A stretch of 64,000 bases of DNA. Origin: Effrenium voratum. Taxonomy: Eukaryota; Sar; Dinophyceae; Suessiales; Symbiodiniaceae. Of the stretch, positions 18,780 through 31,048 are shown piece by piece. The position numbers and the translations under genes are program-made. Below the pieces are notes generated by a model that saw nothing but the letters and a program-made list of their open reading frames with translations, ran no database searches and was not told the DNA's origin. The stretch spans positions 62,001 to 126,000 of the forward strand of contig CAUJNA010000186.1 in the NCBI GenBank assembly GCA_963377175.1. Direction: 5' to 3'. Position 1 is the first letter of the stretch, and each line of letters opens with the position of its first letter.

Positions 18780-21700
18780 ACTATTTTTCCCCGACCCTCA
18801 CTTTCGGGTCGCGGCCTTGCGCCGCCTGCGCGTGCCGCTCCCCTTCAGTGCGGGTGTGCTCGTGTCGGGGCGCCCTGGATGCCTTGGGGGTCCATCGCTT
18901 GCTGGCGTGCGTGCGTTCTTCAGCTTCGCTGTTCGTCTCCGGTCCCGGTGTCTCAGCTCTTCGCTCTTGAATGCCGTTCATGACGGCCGTCAACTACATC
19001 GCGTCTGTGCAGGAGACGCTGCTGGAAATTTTCGCCGGACCAGAGGCTGCGACGCAGCTGCCAGGCTGCGCGAACACCTTCCGCCTGGCGCCAGTCCTGC
19101 AGCTCGAGCCTAACCCACGCCGGAACCCTAGCGAGGCGATGGCAGCTCGCCTGCTAGACGCTCCCCCGCCGGCCGGCGGAGGGGCGCCAGGGGCGGCGCC
19201 CGCCATCATGTCGAGTTGGCGGACGCTGCGCTGCAGCGCGGTCTTCGTGCCCTCGATGACGTGGACCTCGCTGCAACCCTCCGCGTCCGCACGCCGACAT
19301 TGCAAAGCGTGCCAGGCTGGATGCGCGGCCTGCTTGCTTTTGCGCTCCGAAGCGGCCTCCGGTTGATCCGGGACGCGCCGGGGACCGCGGCAGCGCGAGA
19401 AGCTGTGGGATGGAAACTGTTCCTGCTGGCTCCCAGGATGCTGCTGTCCCGGCTGCGGATCCCCCCAGCTGAGCTCGAGCGAAGAGCAAGCTTGTTCAGG
19501 GCGGGCGAGTGGGCCCAGCTGCTGCAGCCGGAGCGGGCCCTGGCTGGGGCCAGATCCGGCCCCGCCTGACTCGCTTGAGGCGAGGGGCGAGCGGGCTGCG
19601 GCGTTGGCGCACTTGGGAGAACTCTCGGCTGCGGCCCGTGCACTGACGGCGGAGCCGCTGGCACCAGGCAACGAGGAGACGCTGCGCGAACTCCGGGATC
19701 CCGCCCGCAGACCGCAGAGCCCGCGAGTGCCAATCCCTGAAGCTGTTCTCCAACACCAGCCGCACGAGCCAGTGAGGCTGTCATGGGGCGCTTTCGTCAA
19801 CAACTTGCGCCGCGCTCGCCGAGGTGCGGCCCCTGCCCGTCGGGCTGCACCAACGAGCATTTACGCCTGCTCCTGGATTCAGAGGAGGACATGCAATTGC
19901 TCCACCACGCCGCGCAGAGGCTTGCGCTGGCGGACGTCCCCGAAGTCATCGCCACCGCGCTTCGCTTGGGCCGCATGGTGGCGCTGCGCAAGCCGAACGG
20001 TCGAGTCCGCGGCTTGGTCATGGGGGACACCTTCCGCCGGCTGGCGGCCCGGGCGTTGGCGCAGCAGTTTGCAGCCTCCTTTGATGCAGCTTGCCGGCCC
20101 TTCCAGTTTGCGCTCGGGACTCGGGCCGGAACGGAGGCTGCTGCCCGGGCCGTTCGCGCCCTGTGTGAGCGGGAGCCGCGCGCGACGGTCGTGAGCATAG
20201 ATGGCGTCGGGGCCTATGACCATGTCCATCGAGCCAGCATGCTGGGGGGCCTCGCGGGTGACAACGCGCTCGCCCCGTTGCTCCCCTTCGCTCGTTTGTT
20301 CTACGCGGAAAGCAGCACGTACCTCTGGTACGACGATGCGGGCATGCCGCACAGCGTTGTCCAAGCAGAAGGGGGCGAGCAAGGAGACCCGCTCACGCCA
20401 GCCCTGCACGCGCCGGGGCAGCACCCGGCGCTGCAGGCGGCCTCTGCCACCTTGCTCCCCGGGGAGACCGTGTTCGCCTACCTCGACGACGTGTACGCGG
20501 TGTGCCCACCGGAGCGTGTGTGTGCGGTGGCCGGCGTTGCTCGTGTTGTGTTGCAGGAGCATGCGGGCATAGAGGTGCACCTTGGGAAGACGCGGATCTG
20601 GAACGCGGCTGGAAAAGAACCGGCCGGCACCAGTTCCAAGGGCCGGGCGGGGCTGACGTCTGGGTTGGCGCCTGGACGCTCCCGCCCGAGCGGCGCGGCC
20701 TGGTTGTTTTGGGCACCCCCGTTGGCCATGCCAACTTCGTCCAGGACTATCTGCAACAGAAGCGCGCCGAGCATCAACGGCTGCTCGACCGCCTCCCTTG
20801 CGTGCCCGATTTGCAGGCGGCGTGGTTGCTGCTGCAACTACTTGCTGAAAGCGTTGCCGCCGGCTGAGACAGCTGCGTATGCCGCTGGCCATGACGATGC
20901 GCTGGCAGCCAGCTTGGGGCACTTGCTCGCTGGAGTCGGAGCTGACGGCTGCACGGTGCCGGAGGGCGCCGAGCTGGGTGTGCTGCAGCTGCGGCGAGCG
21001 CAGTTGCCCCTGGTGCACGGCGGCCTCGGCTTGCGTGCGGCGCATAGCGAGCGCTTTGCGGCGCATTGGGCATCCTGGGCCGACAGCCTCCCGGTTCTGC
21101 GGGAGCGTCTGCCGGCGCTTGGGGCGGACCTTCTGGCTGCGCTGAGCGCTGGCGGAGGCGGGCTGCCGTGTGCGGCCCAAGCTGTTCGGGCGGCACTGAC
21201 GCTGCCGCCGGGCTTCGCCAGGCCCACGTGGCAGGAACTCTGGGACGAGGTTGCGCCGGGCCAGGTGCCGGGCGAGCCCGGGGATTTCCTCCGAGGATGG
21301 CAAAGAGAGGCCACCAAGCTGACCGACGTGGCGGGGCGCGACACGCTGTTTTCAGACCTTGACCTTGCGTCGCGCGCGCTGCTGTTGTCGCAGGCGGGGC
21401 CTCAGGCGGGGAGAGCCCTGCATGTTTCGCCCACGGCCGCAGAGCTCCGGCTGCCTAGCGAGCTGTTCCGCATAATCCTCCTCCGGCGCTTGCGCATGCC
21501 CCTTCCCGCATCTGCGCGCGCCTGCCGCTGCGGGCGCCCCGCCGATGCTTTGGGTGACCATGTCGCTGCCTGCCCGACGTCCGGCGTGCTAGGGGGGGCG
21601 GGTGGCCATGCATGTCCGAGTGGCGGAGATGAACGTGGATGTCCCGGTCTCGGATGCACGGCGCATCGAGATCCTGGCGTCTGCGTTGCCCGTGTGGCAT

Positions 21701-22291
21701 GGCGCTCAGGTTGCCGTTGACGCCACGATGGTGAGCCCACTCGGAAGGGATGGCCAGCCCAGAGGCAGCATTGCCAGACAAGCTGGGGCTGTGCTTGAGC
21801 AAGCGGCGAGGCGAAAACGGGAGACGACTTACCCGGAGCTGCTTACGGCACGGCGGTGCCGGCTCGTCGTCTTCGGCATCGAGGTCGGCGGCCGGTGGAA
21901 CGGCGAGGCAGGGGATTTGCTCCGCGCCCTCGCCCGTGCCAAAGCGAGGGAGCGGCCGCAGTGGCTGCGTGCCTCAGCGTTGCAGGCCTTTCACCAGCGC
22001 TGGTCCGGCGTTGTTGCCGTTGCGGCGCAGCGGGCCCTCGCCGCCACCCTCGCTGGCTGCCCAGCGCGGGCCAGGATGCCTTGGATGGAGCTGCGCCGCC
22101 CTTGCCCGAGGTGCTCGCGGCCGCGCCCCATGGCGCGGCCGAGGCGGTTAGCCGGCTGCCGCTGCGGCCCGGCTGAGAAGACTCGCCGCGGAACGGCCTG
22201 GTTCCGAGGGCTGATGGGCTTTTGGGGTTGTAGAGCGCGTTTCACCTAGGCCTAGTCCACGGCGTTTCACATTCGCATGCTGGAAAAAAAA
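18780..22291 (+). mobile_element. non-LTR-type retroelement copy 1, nearly full length
   Basis: An RT-bearing element with a long GC-rich polyprotein ends at a run of nine A at about 22283-22291, fitting target-primed reverse transcription. There are no LTRs. The protein order (N-terminal helical region, RT, cysteine motif, nuclease-like end) fits R2-type elements. The next copy starts immediately after the A run. The 5' edge is taken as the composition change near 18780 and is approximate. Confidence 0.7.
18971..22174 (+). pseudogene. retroelement polyprotein copy 1: RT and C-terminal nuclease-like domain
   Basis: The coding sequence hops frame: 18971-19260, 19216-19569 (GWKLFLLAPRMLLSR), about 19580-19800 (LGELSAAARALTAEPLAPG), then 19783 on. 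RT is clear: VRGLVMGDTFRR, catalytic motif A in VVSIDGVGAYDHV (20185-20220), GGEQGDPLTPAL, and YLDD (20479-20490). A frameshift pair at about 20635 and 20850 brackets the segment LPPERRGLVVLGTPVGHANF. After RT comes a C-x-C...H...C motif (CRCGRPADALGDHVAAC, from 21522). In the frame of 21602-22249 there is a nuclease-like end with CRLVVFGIEVGGRW (about 21857-21898). The RT core is intact but the whole is not expressible. Confidence 0.8.
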
Positions 22292-25160
22292 AGTCATCTA
22301 CCCTCCGCGGAAGCCTCGCTGGTCCCTTCCTTTCGAGCTGCCGCTGCGGCTCTGCCGGCACACGTTCTCCTACACTTCCCGTCGGTCCTGGAGCGGTGCT
22401 TAGTCCGGAGGCTCTTTTGCAGTTGTTTCTTGGAGAGCGCTTCGCCGGATTTGGGCCGCGTCGCAAACCGTTTCCGTGCCAGCCCTGGCGACGCTGTGTC
22501 CGACCACGACTGCCTGCACGGCGGCGCCCTCTCGTCTCCCGGGTCGCCCTCCCCTTGGACTCTGTCGCCCCGCTAGCTCCGAGCTCCCTGCGCATTGGCG
22601 CGGCTGCGGCCCCCTTGGCAGAGCAGGCGCCAGCACCCAACCATAGCTCTCGCTCTGCTAGCCGGCCCCGCCGTTGCCCGGACAGACGTTCGCCCCCGTG
22701 CCAGAGGCCCAGCACTCGCGGCCGGGGCGCCCGCCGCAGCCGCACCGTCAGCAACCAGGACTGCCGCCACAGCAGCGGCCACAGCCGGTCCAGACCTGGC
22801 GGCTCTCTTTTCTCGGCACCCCGGCCCGCCAGCCCCGCAACCAACAGCGCCACGCCGCCTTTGCAGCCCAGCCACCTCCCCGATTCCCAGCTCCGCACTG
22901 CTCTGTCGCGTCTGGATGCGGTCGATGTGTTGGCCCTGCTTCGTGTGCAGGTCTTTGTGTTCCAGTCCCCTCAGGCTTTTGTTCGTGGCCCTGTGCGTCA
23001 TGCGCTTTCCGTCGCCTTGGCCATACTCGATGCGAGTTTGATCGACGGGCATGTTTCTTCCTGTGCCTAGCTGTGGTTGTCGCATGCTTCTCCACCGCCC
23101 ATTGCTTCCGCTGGCCTCCTTCGGCTCTTTTCTCCAATCCTTCAATTCAGGGCAGTTCCTGGGCATTTTGTTCAGTGATTTCCTTCGCCGCCTCGCACGA
23201 GGCCTGGCGCAGTATGCCGCGCCCAGGAAGCGTGCAGCCCGCATCAATTTGCTCTGTCTACTCGCTCTGGCACCGGCTCGGTGGTGCGTTGCAACCGAGC
23301 TTGACCCCACTGCCACCATCGTCTCCGTTGATGGGGTAGGGGCCTTTGTCTCGCACTGCCATGCTGCGTGGCTTGCAGTCTGTCCCTGGCGCCAATGTTT
23401 GGCATGACGCTGATGGCGTCCCCCATGCGGTTTTCCAGGCGGAAGGTGGGGAACAAGGAGACCCTTTAATGCCGGCGCACTACGCTCTCGGCCAGAGGCC
23501 CGTCCTTGTGGAGGTCCAGGAGTCTCTGCAATTAGGCGAGGCTCTTTGTTTGGCCTTGGCTTTCTGCTTTCTGTTGGGCTGGTTGTTTTGTTGGGCTGTT
23601 GCCTTTGCTGGGCATGGGCATGTAAGGCTGTTGTTGGGCTGGTAGGCCGTATGTTTAAGGTTTAGGGCCGCTGCTTTCCTTCCTGGATGACACCAACTTC
23701 GTTGTCCAGCCTGAGCGTGTCAGACCGGTTCTTGACCTCCTCGCTGCGGCCTTGTGGCGTCACGCTCGATGCGGGAGACGGTTCTGTTTGGGTCGGTTGC
23801 CACTCCTTGCCCCCTGAATCCCGCGGGCTTGTTGTGCTTGGTGCGCCAATCGGTTCCCCCGCGTTTGTCGCTGCTCAGTTGCAGCGCCTGTCCGCCAGCC
23901 ACGCCGGCCTGCTCCAGCGCATCCGTGGGCTTGAGGATTTGCAGGCTTCGTGGCTGCTGTTGCTGTTCTGCGCGTCCCCTCGGTGCAGCCATGTGCTTCG
24001 GTTGCTCCAGCCTGGCCTCACTGCGGCTTTTGCTGTTGCTCATGACGCAGCCTTGCTGGACTGTTTGTCGGACTTGTTGCAGTGCGGTCCTTTGCCAGCT
24101 CTCCCCGCTCGTGTTGCGCAGCTTCCCTTGCGCTTGGGGGGTCTCGGCCTGCGTTCTGCTGTTACTTCAGCCCCCGCCGCTTACTGGGTTTCCTGGGCCG
24201 ATAGTTTGCCGCGTCCCCAGCTTGACGTTCTTCCAGTTGCTTGCTTGTGTCGCAGCCAGGCCCGTTTGCTGGTCGGCTGTTCACTGTCCTTCCGGTCTCG
24301 CCTCAGTTGTCGGTCCCTCCGCACTTGTTCCGTGCACTCCAAATGCTTCAGAAAAAGCTTTCCACTGGTCGAAGCCTTCCACTGGCTCGCAAGATTAGGG
24401 GAGCTCGGAAATCTCACCTAAATGATGTTCACCAACTATACAGCGTACCAGGAACACTCGCCCTTCGGCGGCTCCGACTGGCCCTTCCCATCTCCGATCG
24501 CGCTTGCCGGTGCCGTCGCCGCCTCGACCCCTTTGGCGACCACCGCGCAGCGTGCGGGTTGTTGCGGAGCCGCGGTTGCCCTCTCGAGCGAGCGGCCGCT
24601 CGGGTCTGCCGCGAGGCGGGCGCTCGAGTCACGGTCAACTCACGCCTTGCGGACATGAACCTCCCCGTTGGAGCCTCGATGACCGGCGCCTTGAGGTTGT
24701 CGCCAACGGGCTCCCCCTTTGGAATGGAGCTCAGGTAGCGGTCGATACCGTTGGTCTCGCTTCTCTCCTCTTCCGGCGAGCCCCGCAGACACGCGCGTTG
24801 ACGGGGCCGCCCTGCGCGAGGCCCGGCGCGGAAGGAGCGCACCTACCCGGAGCTGCTGCGATCCCAGCGGTGCCGCCTTGTTGTGCTTGCCATCGAGGTC
24901 TGGGGCCGGTGGAGCCCTGAAGCGCGCAGCTTCCTCCGCAGCCTCGCTCGTGCGCGAGCTCGCTCCACGCCGGCCCTCCTTCAGCCTTCAGTCGTCTCCG
25001 CTTTCGTTGTGCGTTGGCACGATCTCCGCAGAGGGTTCGCCGCGGTCAAGACAAATTCGCACGGCGCGCTAGCGAGAGAGCTTCGACACGCACGATCTCC
25101 GCAGAGGGTACGTTTCGTAAGCTCCCGTCGGGCCTACCCCCGCCAGAAAAAGAAGAAGAA
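22292..25160 (+). mobile_element. non-LTR-type retroelement copy 2, heavily degraded
   Basis: A second copy lies head to tail behind the first and ends in an A-rich tail (25144-25160). Recognisable pieces in order are: N-terminal LSRLDAVDVLALLRVQVFVF (about 22900), matching the same region of copy 1; IVSVDGVGAF (about 23315); QAEGGEQGDPLMPA (about 23440); LPPESRGLVVLGAPIGSPAF (about 23810); LPLRLGGLGLRSA (about 24125); the cysteine motif near 24510; and the nuclease end with CRLVVLAIEVWGRWSPEA (about 24870). A T/G-rich insertion of roughly 130 bp (23540-23660) interrupts RT at the place where YLDD is expected, so the catalytic box is lost. Confidence 0.75.
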
Positions 25161-25203
25161 TTAGGAGTCGAGATGTGAAGGTAGAAAAGAAAAGTCAGCT
25201 TGT

Positions 25204-25382
25204 GTTTTTAGGATAATGTGGCAGGTGAAGTAACTCTCGAAAAGTTGGGCATGAGAAGTTGGCAGGTGAAGTAACTCTCGAAATGGCAGATGAAATAACT
25301 CTCGAAAAGTTGGCAAGAGAAGTTTGCAGGTGAAATAACTCTCGAAAAGTTGACATGAGAAGTTGGCAGGTGAAGTTTGCAG
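25204..25382. repeat. degenerate tandem repeat, AACTCTCGAAA core
   Basis: Four copies of a unit around GTGAAGTAACTCTCGAAAAG, followed by GCATGAGAAGTTGGCAG, lie within 180 bases with unit spacing of about 35-55 bp. Copies differ by short deletions. It directly follows the A-rich tail of retroelement copy 2. No coding role. Confidence 0.75.
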
Positions 25383-28300
25383 CCGCTTTTAGAAGAAGAG
25401 CCCTTCGCAATGCTTCCGGGAATATTCGCCCGCTTGTTGCGCTCAGCGACAAAACCGTGTTTCGTTAGCTGAGCTACTCATGAGCTATGCTGACCAGAGG
25501 GCTCACGAAGATCACGCGTGCCGCCGGAGAGGCTGGAAGTGCCAAAGTTGTCCTTGAAGTCGCCGGAGTCCAACCGCCAAGATGTTTGTCCTCCCACGTC
25601 TATGTCTTTGCCGGACTCGCTGCTCAAAAGCGCCAGAAAGCGCTGGAAAAGAGGACGGAGCACCCTTGTGTAGGCCCAAGTTTTGCATGAGCCCCCTTGC
25701 TGGCTCCATGCGCCAGTCAGCTGGAGAAGTCAGTGCGCTTATCATTCCTGCGTGGCGTTCACGACCGGAGCCACTGCCAAAACTTGCTGCTCGTTCAGAG
25801 TGTGCTTCCGCGCCAGCTCCAGACTGGCACAATCCGCATCACCCTTGCCAGTTTCACGAAACCTAGCGACTATGAGACAGCGGGCTAGCGAAGCACATGC
25901 GTGGAGGCACCACTACCGTGTTGTCCGCACATCTAACCTGCTGGCCGTGCATGCAAACGACAGCGAAGCAAAAGCGAGAACTATTATCTGTAAGAGAGAC
26001 AAAAGCAAGAACTAAGAACTGTAAGAGAAAACTGTAAGAGAAAGGCCTCCGTGGCTCCTGCAGGAAACTCCCGAAGTGAGGATAATGCTTCTCAAACTCG
26101 AAACTTCGAACGCCGTCCGGCTTGCCAGCTTTGGATCGATCAACGCGACGCACAAAGCGAGAACACATCACCATGACATGCATCGCGGTAAAGGATATCA
26201 GGATATCGGCCGCGATGTAGGTAGTCCTCTTTCGTGTTGAACTGCACAACTTGAAGCTTTGCAGATGCCGTAAGACTGTCCCCCTTCTTCGCCCGACTCT
26301 CCTCAGGTGCGTCCAATGGACCCGCCCGCACTCGCAATGACGCTGCCTGTAAAGCAACTTCGCGGCAGCGCATGTTTGCACACGGCACGAATTGGGAAAG
26401 AAACAGTTTCGTAGCAGCCCGAATGCGTGGCCAGCCTTTCCAGCACCGCGTCTTCGTTTCCCCACCCCAGCGTCTCCTGAGCAAGCGCAAATGGTGGTAC
26501 AGCCTAATTGCCTGAACACACTGCCATCACACAGCACATTGTCTAACAACGCGAAGAAACATGGCTGCTAGCGACTGCAGCTGTGTCACAACTCGGAAAA
26601 ACACTCGGAAAAAAACTGGCTGTCAGCGCTGGCCAGCGTCCTCTTGAAGCAAGCCTGTGTGCATTTATGAAAGCGGTTGTGAATGACCAGTCTTTTGTAG
26701 TCGCTGCAGAACGCCCGCTTCGACCCCAAGGCTGGAAAGTTAGACGCCTCGCTCCTCCTTTGACATTTTGGGCGAAGAGATGCGTAGCACCCGGTCAGTG
26801 TCAGGGCACCATCTTGGCCTTGCAGAGCCCGCTCTTCTGCCAAGACTTCATGCCCATCAGGCTCCACAGGTTGCGCCAATCTGCAGCGCTGCCCGGCTTG
26901 CAAGCGCTGAGATTCCAACAGAGGCAAGGCCTCGGGTGCAGCGCCCATGGCAAAGGTCGAGCTGCGCGCGCTGTGCGGCCGCGAGCGCGCGCCTGCTCCA
27001 CCGCTGCAGCTCTGTCACCAGCTCTGCTTGACGCAAGGCCAACGCGAGACCCCAAGTCGTGGCCAAGCAGAATCACCAGGATGTGCGGATGCAGCAAGCC
27101 GTGTCCTTGAAGGGGCAAAGCAGGTGTGAATACGTCCTTTTTGACACAGCTTGTGTCAAGAGTTGAGACCCAAAAAGATACCAAGTCACGAGCAACATTC
27201 TGTGGTCCTTGGGTATCCAGCGGACCACAAAAGGCCGCGACATCGCCAAAGACACCGCCGCTCAAGGAGGTACTCTGGCGTAGCCCACGCGGTAGCTTTC
27301 CCGCCATAAAGGCGGTATCCCACACGACGCGCGACGACTGGAACCTCGCTGACATCGATGATGTCAATAGTCCAATCCCTCCAACCATTGATCAGGCTGC
27401 GACAGCCCCGAGCATTCTGAGAATAACGTTTCAGAACCAAGATGAGAAAGATGACGAAGTATTGCGTCGCTATTTGAAGATGAGAGGGCTATACTGCTTA
27501 TGCCGGATTTGGGCCGCCTGCAACATGCTGGAGGTGGAGCAGGAACAGATCTGGCGACGCAGAGTGCAACACCGATGAGCGACATCGCCTGCCGATGTAC
27601 TGCGCTTGCTTTCAATTGCGACTACTTGACTTTGAAGATGGATCTGGGTTCAATCATCTGTTTGACGAAGTCGGCCCATTCCACAAAAGATTAATTTGCT
27701 TGCCAGGCATGTCTCCAAGTTGTCCAACTCCTGTGAAAGCCCGTGTTCACAGCTGGAGAAGTTCAAGTGGAGAGCCAGCAGGCTTGCTTGTGTTCGCTGC
27801 GAATTCTACGTGGGGGAGTACATGATTACGCCTGATGCCATCATTTCTTAATTGTCCATTGGTATGCTCTCCCATGGGATCGCTGACGCATACAAGGCTT
27901 GCTGCCAAATGTGTACTCATTCCTGACGAGCTGTTTCCAATTTTTTGATGTGCATTTGGCTATCGGTCGTACAACTTCCTCATCCTTCTATTGTATTGTA
28001 TGAGATGATTTCAGTTCTGTCAGCCGGCTTTGCACAATGGTACAGAAGCCGACCGACGCTGCCATCGTACTGGAGAGCCAGATGGGAGATGGTATGTGTA
28101 TGGATGGCAATATGTTGTCTCTTTTGCGTGCGACCAGTCGCTGACATGACTTCATCGGTGATATTGTGTTCTCTGCATATGTTCAGTCTCTGACGATTAC
28201 CGCCACTGTTACACTGTGGGTGTATTTCATTTTCCTTTGCGAATGAGGTGTGGTGTATGACCTGTTCCATTGTTTGTTTCTTTGTGAGTTTCTTTCCTGA

Positions 28301-29200
28301 CCCTAGGATGAACCTACTACTCGTTGATCCTGAACTGTAAGATCCAGTAGCCAAGAGTCACACGCAGCAAGCTGAAGCGAAGAGGTTGTAAGGCAGGGTA
28401 TGCGTTTGGTAATATATGCCCACGGCTCACAATGGCTACCGCACTTTTTTCCTATTTCCAGAGCCAAAGAGGCGGCGTGGAAGGCGCATGGCGGCTGAAC
28501 ATGAAGTACACCTTTCCCCCAAACGGGGTTTCTTAGCATCCCCCATCCTGGACTTTGGTTTGCGCCGGAAGCTTGTTATTGGTCACCCTGCTTTACCGCG
28601 CCGTGACCTACCCGTGTTCGGCAATTTCTTGGTTTTGACCTGCAGACGTCAACTTTTGGAACCGACGCTATGTCGACTACTTGTCAAGGTTCCAAGTTTG
28701 AATCTCAACTTTCAGGGCTGGCGGAACCCACTTCCCTCAAGGTGGTTGCTTTCCCCAAGCTCAACGGGTGGGTTCCTGATCTACTACTTTGGTCAGATCG
28801 CGCAATCATGGGACTTTGTGCGCGGGTTGTCATTTAAGTCTTGCATGTGAAGACTTCAACTAGAAGGATTGCGCGTGAGACGCAAACAGGAGTGACTTGT
28901 CAAGGCGATCTTCAATGGTGCCTGCGTCATCACTTTGATGCTAATACATTTTCCTGTGAGGTCCCGCTTTTTGTGCTGTCTTTGTACGCATACACCATTT
29001 GCAGATTTAACATCTGCCGCTTGCATGTACAGACTTTTGTGTTGTCTACATTCAGCCTTAATTGTCATGATGCACCTGCCACTTTGGTAGCTCAAGGCTC
29101 GAGACTTGCGCCAGAGAAAAGGTGATGCACCGCTGCACATGTTTTGGTTTGTGTTTGGTGTGACCTTGGAAATTTTCAGGTTGTTGTTGCGGTTGTGGTG
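25383..29200. other. background DNA, no convincing gene
   Basis: Many medium-length frames exist on both strands, such as 25863-26549 (minus, Cys/Arg-rich) and 27126-27578 (plus, with DDWNLADIDDVNSPIPPTID), but none shows a recognisable domain and composition does not favour one frame. The plus-strand frame at 27126-27578 is the best candidate for a decayed exon. From 28416 to 28850 a proline/leucine-rich plus frame is also open. I would not annotate either. Confidence 0.35.
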
Positions 29201-29210
29201 GGATTCCCCT

Positions 29211-29316
29211 GCAGCAGTGCAAACATGTTAGCCAAGTGGTAAGCGCGCCCGCCACAGTGGTTCCCTCACAGCAAAATAGTGACTCCCCCGCAGCAGTGCA
29301 AACATGTTAGCCAAAT
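29211..29316. repeat. direct duplication of a 25-bp block
   Basis: The block GCAGCAGTGCAAACATGTTA and its continuation into GCCAA occurs at about 29212 and again at about 29290, each followed by CGCGCCCGCC after a short variable stretch. Degenerate repeats around GGGGTGCTGGTGCAGGTGC continue to about 29590. Confidence 0.7.
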
Positions 29317-29833
29317 ACGCGCGCCCGCCGTAACAGGTCTTTTCTACACCCAACACATGCAGTTTGGGGTGCTGGTGCAGGTGCCGCTTTAGGGTGCTGT
29401 TTGGGGTAGCTGTTGTTGACGGTGTGGGCACCTTTTTTGAGGGGTGGGCGCAGTTTTGGGCTGCGGGTGCAGTGTTGTGAGATAGACAGCGGGTGCTAGG
29501 TGGCATGCAGTCTAGAGTGCTGGCGCAGGTGCTGTGCGAGATTGACGGTCGGGTGCTTGTCAGTTTGGGGGGCTGGTGCAGGTGCTGTTTCTGTGTACTT
29601 TGAGGGCGCATCTTGGGCAGGCTGCTGGAGGGGGGGTTCTGGTATCATCGTGATGCTGATCGTATAATGAGGTTGTTGAACCCATTAGAGCGTCGCTGTA
29701 ATGTTCCATGGCCGTATCATGATGGCGCCAGCCATAGCATGATGTTGCTGGAATCATTCCGATGCCGCTCCATGGTTCGCGGGTCATGTAGGACCATGGT
29801 TTGTCAACATCGTGACAATGATGCTGAAATTTA

Positions 29834-30390
29834 TTACGATGTTGCAAGATGGTTCGTACACTTGTGAAACTTGACTACATGGCCGGGACGAAGTGCTCCT
29901 CGCCAATGTTTCCGCCCAGAAGGTAGCCCGCGTCCTTTCGGACCCGGCTCAAGGCAACGTAGCCAACCGCGGGACCCAGGGCGATCGGGCCAGAAGCTCC
30001 GCCCCTTCAAATTTGTGGACCGTGTCGGAGTAGGCAGGCCGCAGCGGGTAATAAGGATGCAGAGCGTCTGCTCTGTCTCCGTCTTGACGACTGCGGCCTG
30101 CTTGCGCGCATCGAAGCTCTGGACGACCGCCGCCGTGCCGTTGACGTAGTCAGTGCCCTTGTCCATGTTCTTTGTCAGACGAACTCGCAAACCTTCGTAC
30201 TGCTGTTGCTGCAGCTTTCCGTCGTCCTCGTAGCGGGTTGCTCTCCCAGTCAGCGCTGATGACTCCTAGGCCGCTCGGCTGCTCAAAAAGGACTTCCACG
30301 GCAAGCTTGTTGACCAGGGCTGCGCCGCGTCGTGTGCAGGCAATGACGGTGGTCGCGTTGTCCGCGCGGCTAAAGCGCATGTTCGTGGCT
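29834..30390 (-). pseudogene. Pif1-type helicase C-terminal remnant
   Basis: On the minus strand from 30380: RADNATTVIACTRRGAALVN, then after a short frame change RVRLTKNMDKGTDYVNGTAA and VVQSFDARKQAAVVKTET. After another shift comes YPLRPAYSDTVHKFEGAEL. This is the end of the Pif1-type superfamily 1 helicases that occur in dinoflagellate repeats, where G-M-R-V-R-L-T-x-N and K-F-x-G-A-E are conserved nucleotide/DNA-contact motifs. Walker A and B lie further upstream in such proteins and are not present. At least three frame changes make it non-functional. It could derive from a Helitron-like element, which I cannot confirm. Confidence 0.65.
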
Positions 30391-30597
30391 GGTATGTCAG
30401 CATAGTTCTGGCAACTTCACCATTATGCTGCTGAACTCATCATCACGTTGTCCGCGCGCTTATCTAACACACAATTCTGCGTGGTTGTGGTATCACCATG
30501 ATACTGTCAGCATCCTCATGATTAGCATCATGTTGCAGGTGGAGCCATCATGCTGCGTCATCGTTCGTCGCCGTGGTATGGTATTTGGGGTCTATGC

Positions 30598-31048
30598 AAG
30601 AGCAACAGCAACAGCAACAGCAACAACAACAGCAACAACAACAGCAGCAGCAAGAACAACAACAACAAGGTACGGCGTTCCTCGCGGCCCTGGGAAAATG
30701 AACGTCAACGACACGAAACTAGTGTTACCCGTGTTTTTAAGGTTGTTGAAGGTGAGCTTCCACAGCAACACCAAGACTCAGGTGTTGACCACACGACCAC
30801 ACGTGTTTTGACTGTTGCTGTTGTTGTTGTTGGTGGTGGTGGTGGTGGCGGTGTTGCTGGTGGTGGTGGTGGTGGTGGTGTCGGTGCGGGCTGGGTGCTG
30901 GTGCTGGTGCTGTTGCTGTTGCGGTTGCTGTTGGTGCTGCTGGCGATGTTGGTGCTTTTGGTGCTGTCGCAGCTTTGCTGCCATTGGTGCTGTTCTGCTG
31001 TTGCTGCTTGTGCTGTTCCTGTTGATGTTGTCGTTGTTGTCGTTGTCT
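30598..31048. repeat. CAA/CAG microsatellite followed by GTT/GGT-rich microsatellite
   Basis: 30598-30671 is a run of CAA/CAG triplets; 30809-31048 is a run of GTT, GGT and GCT triplets, roughly the complementary composition. Frames through it give poly-Asn, poly-Gly, poly-Leu or poly-Thr and are not evidence of genes. The two tracts are about 140 bases apart and are partly complementary, so they could pair. Confidence 0.8.

Noticed and set aside
19879..21303. 474-codon minus-strand ORF opposite the RT
   Set aside because: It is the antisense shadow of a very GC-rich RT gene whose plus-strand frame carries the catalytic motifs.
25863..26549. 228-codon minus-strand ORF
   Set aside because: Cys/Arg-rich text without domain or helical pattern, and comparable frames overlap on the other strand; likely chance in GC-rich DNA.
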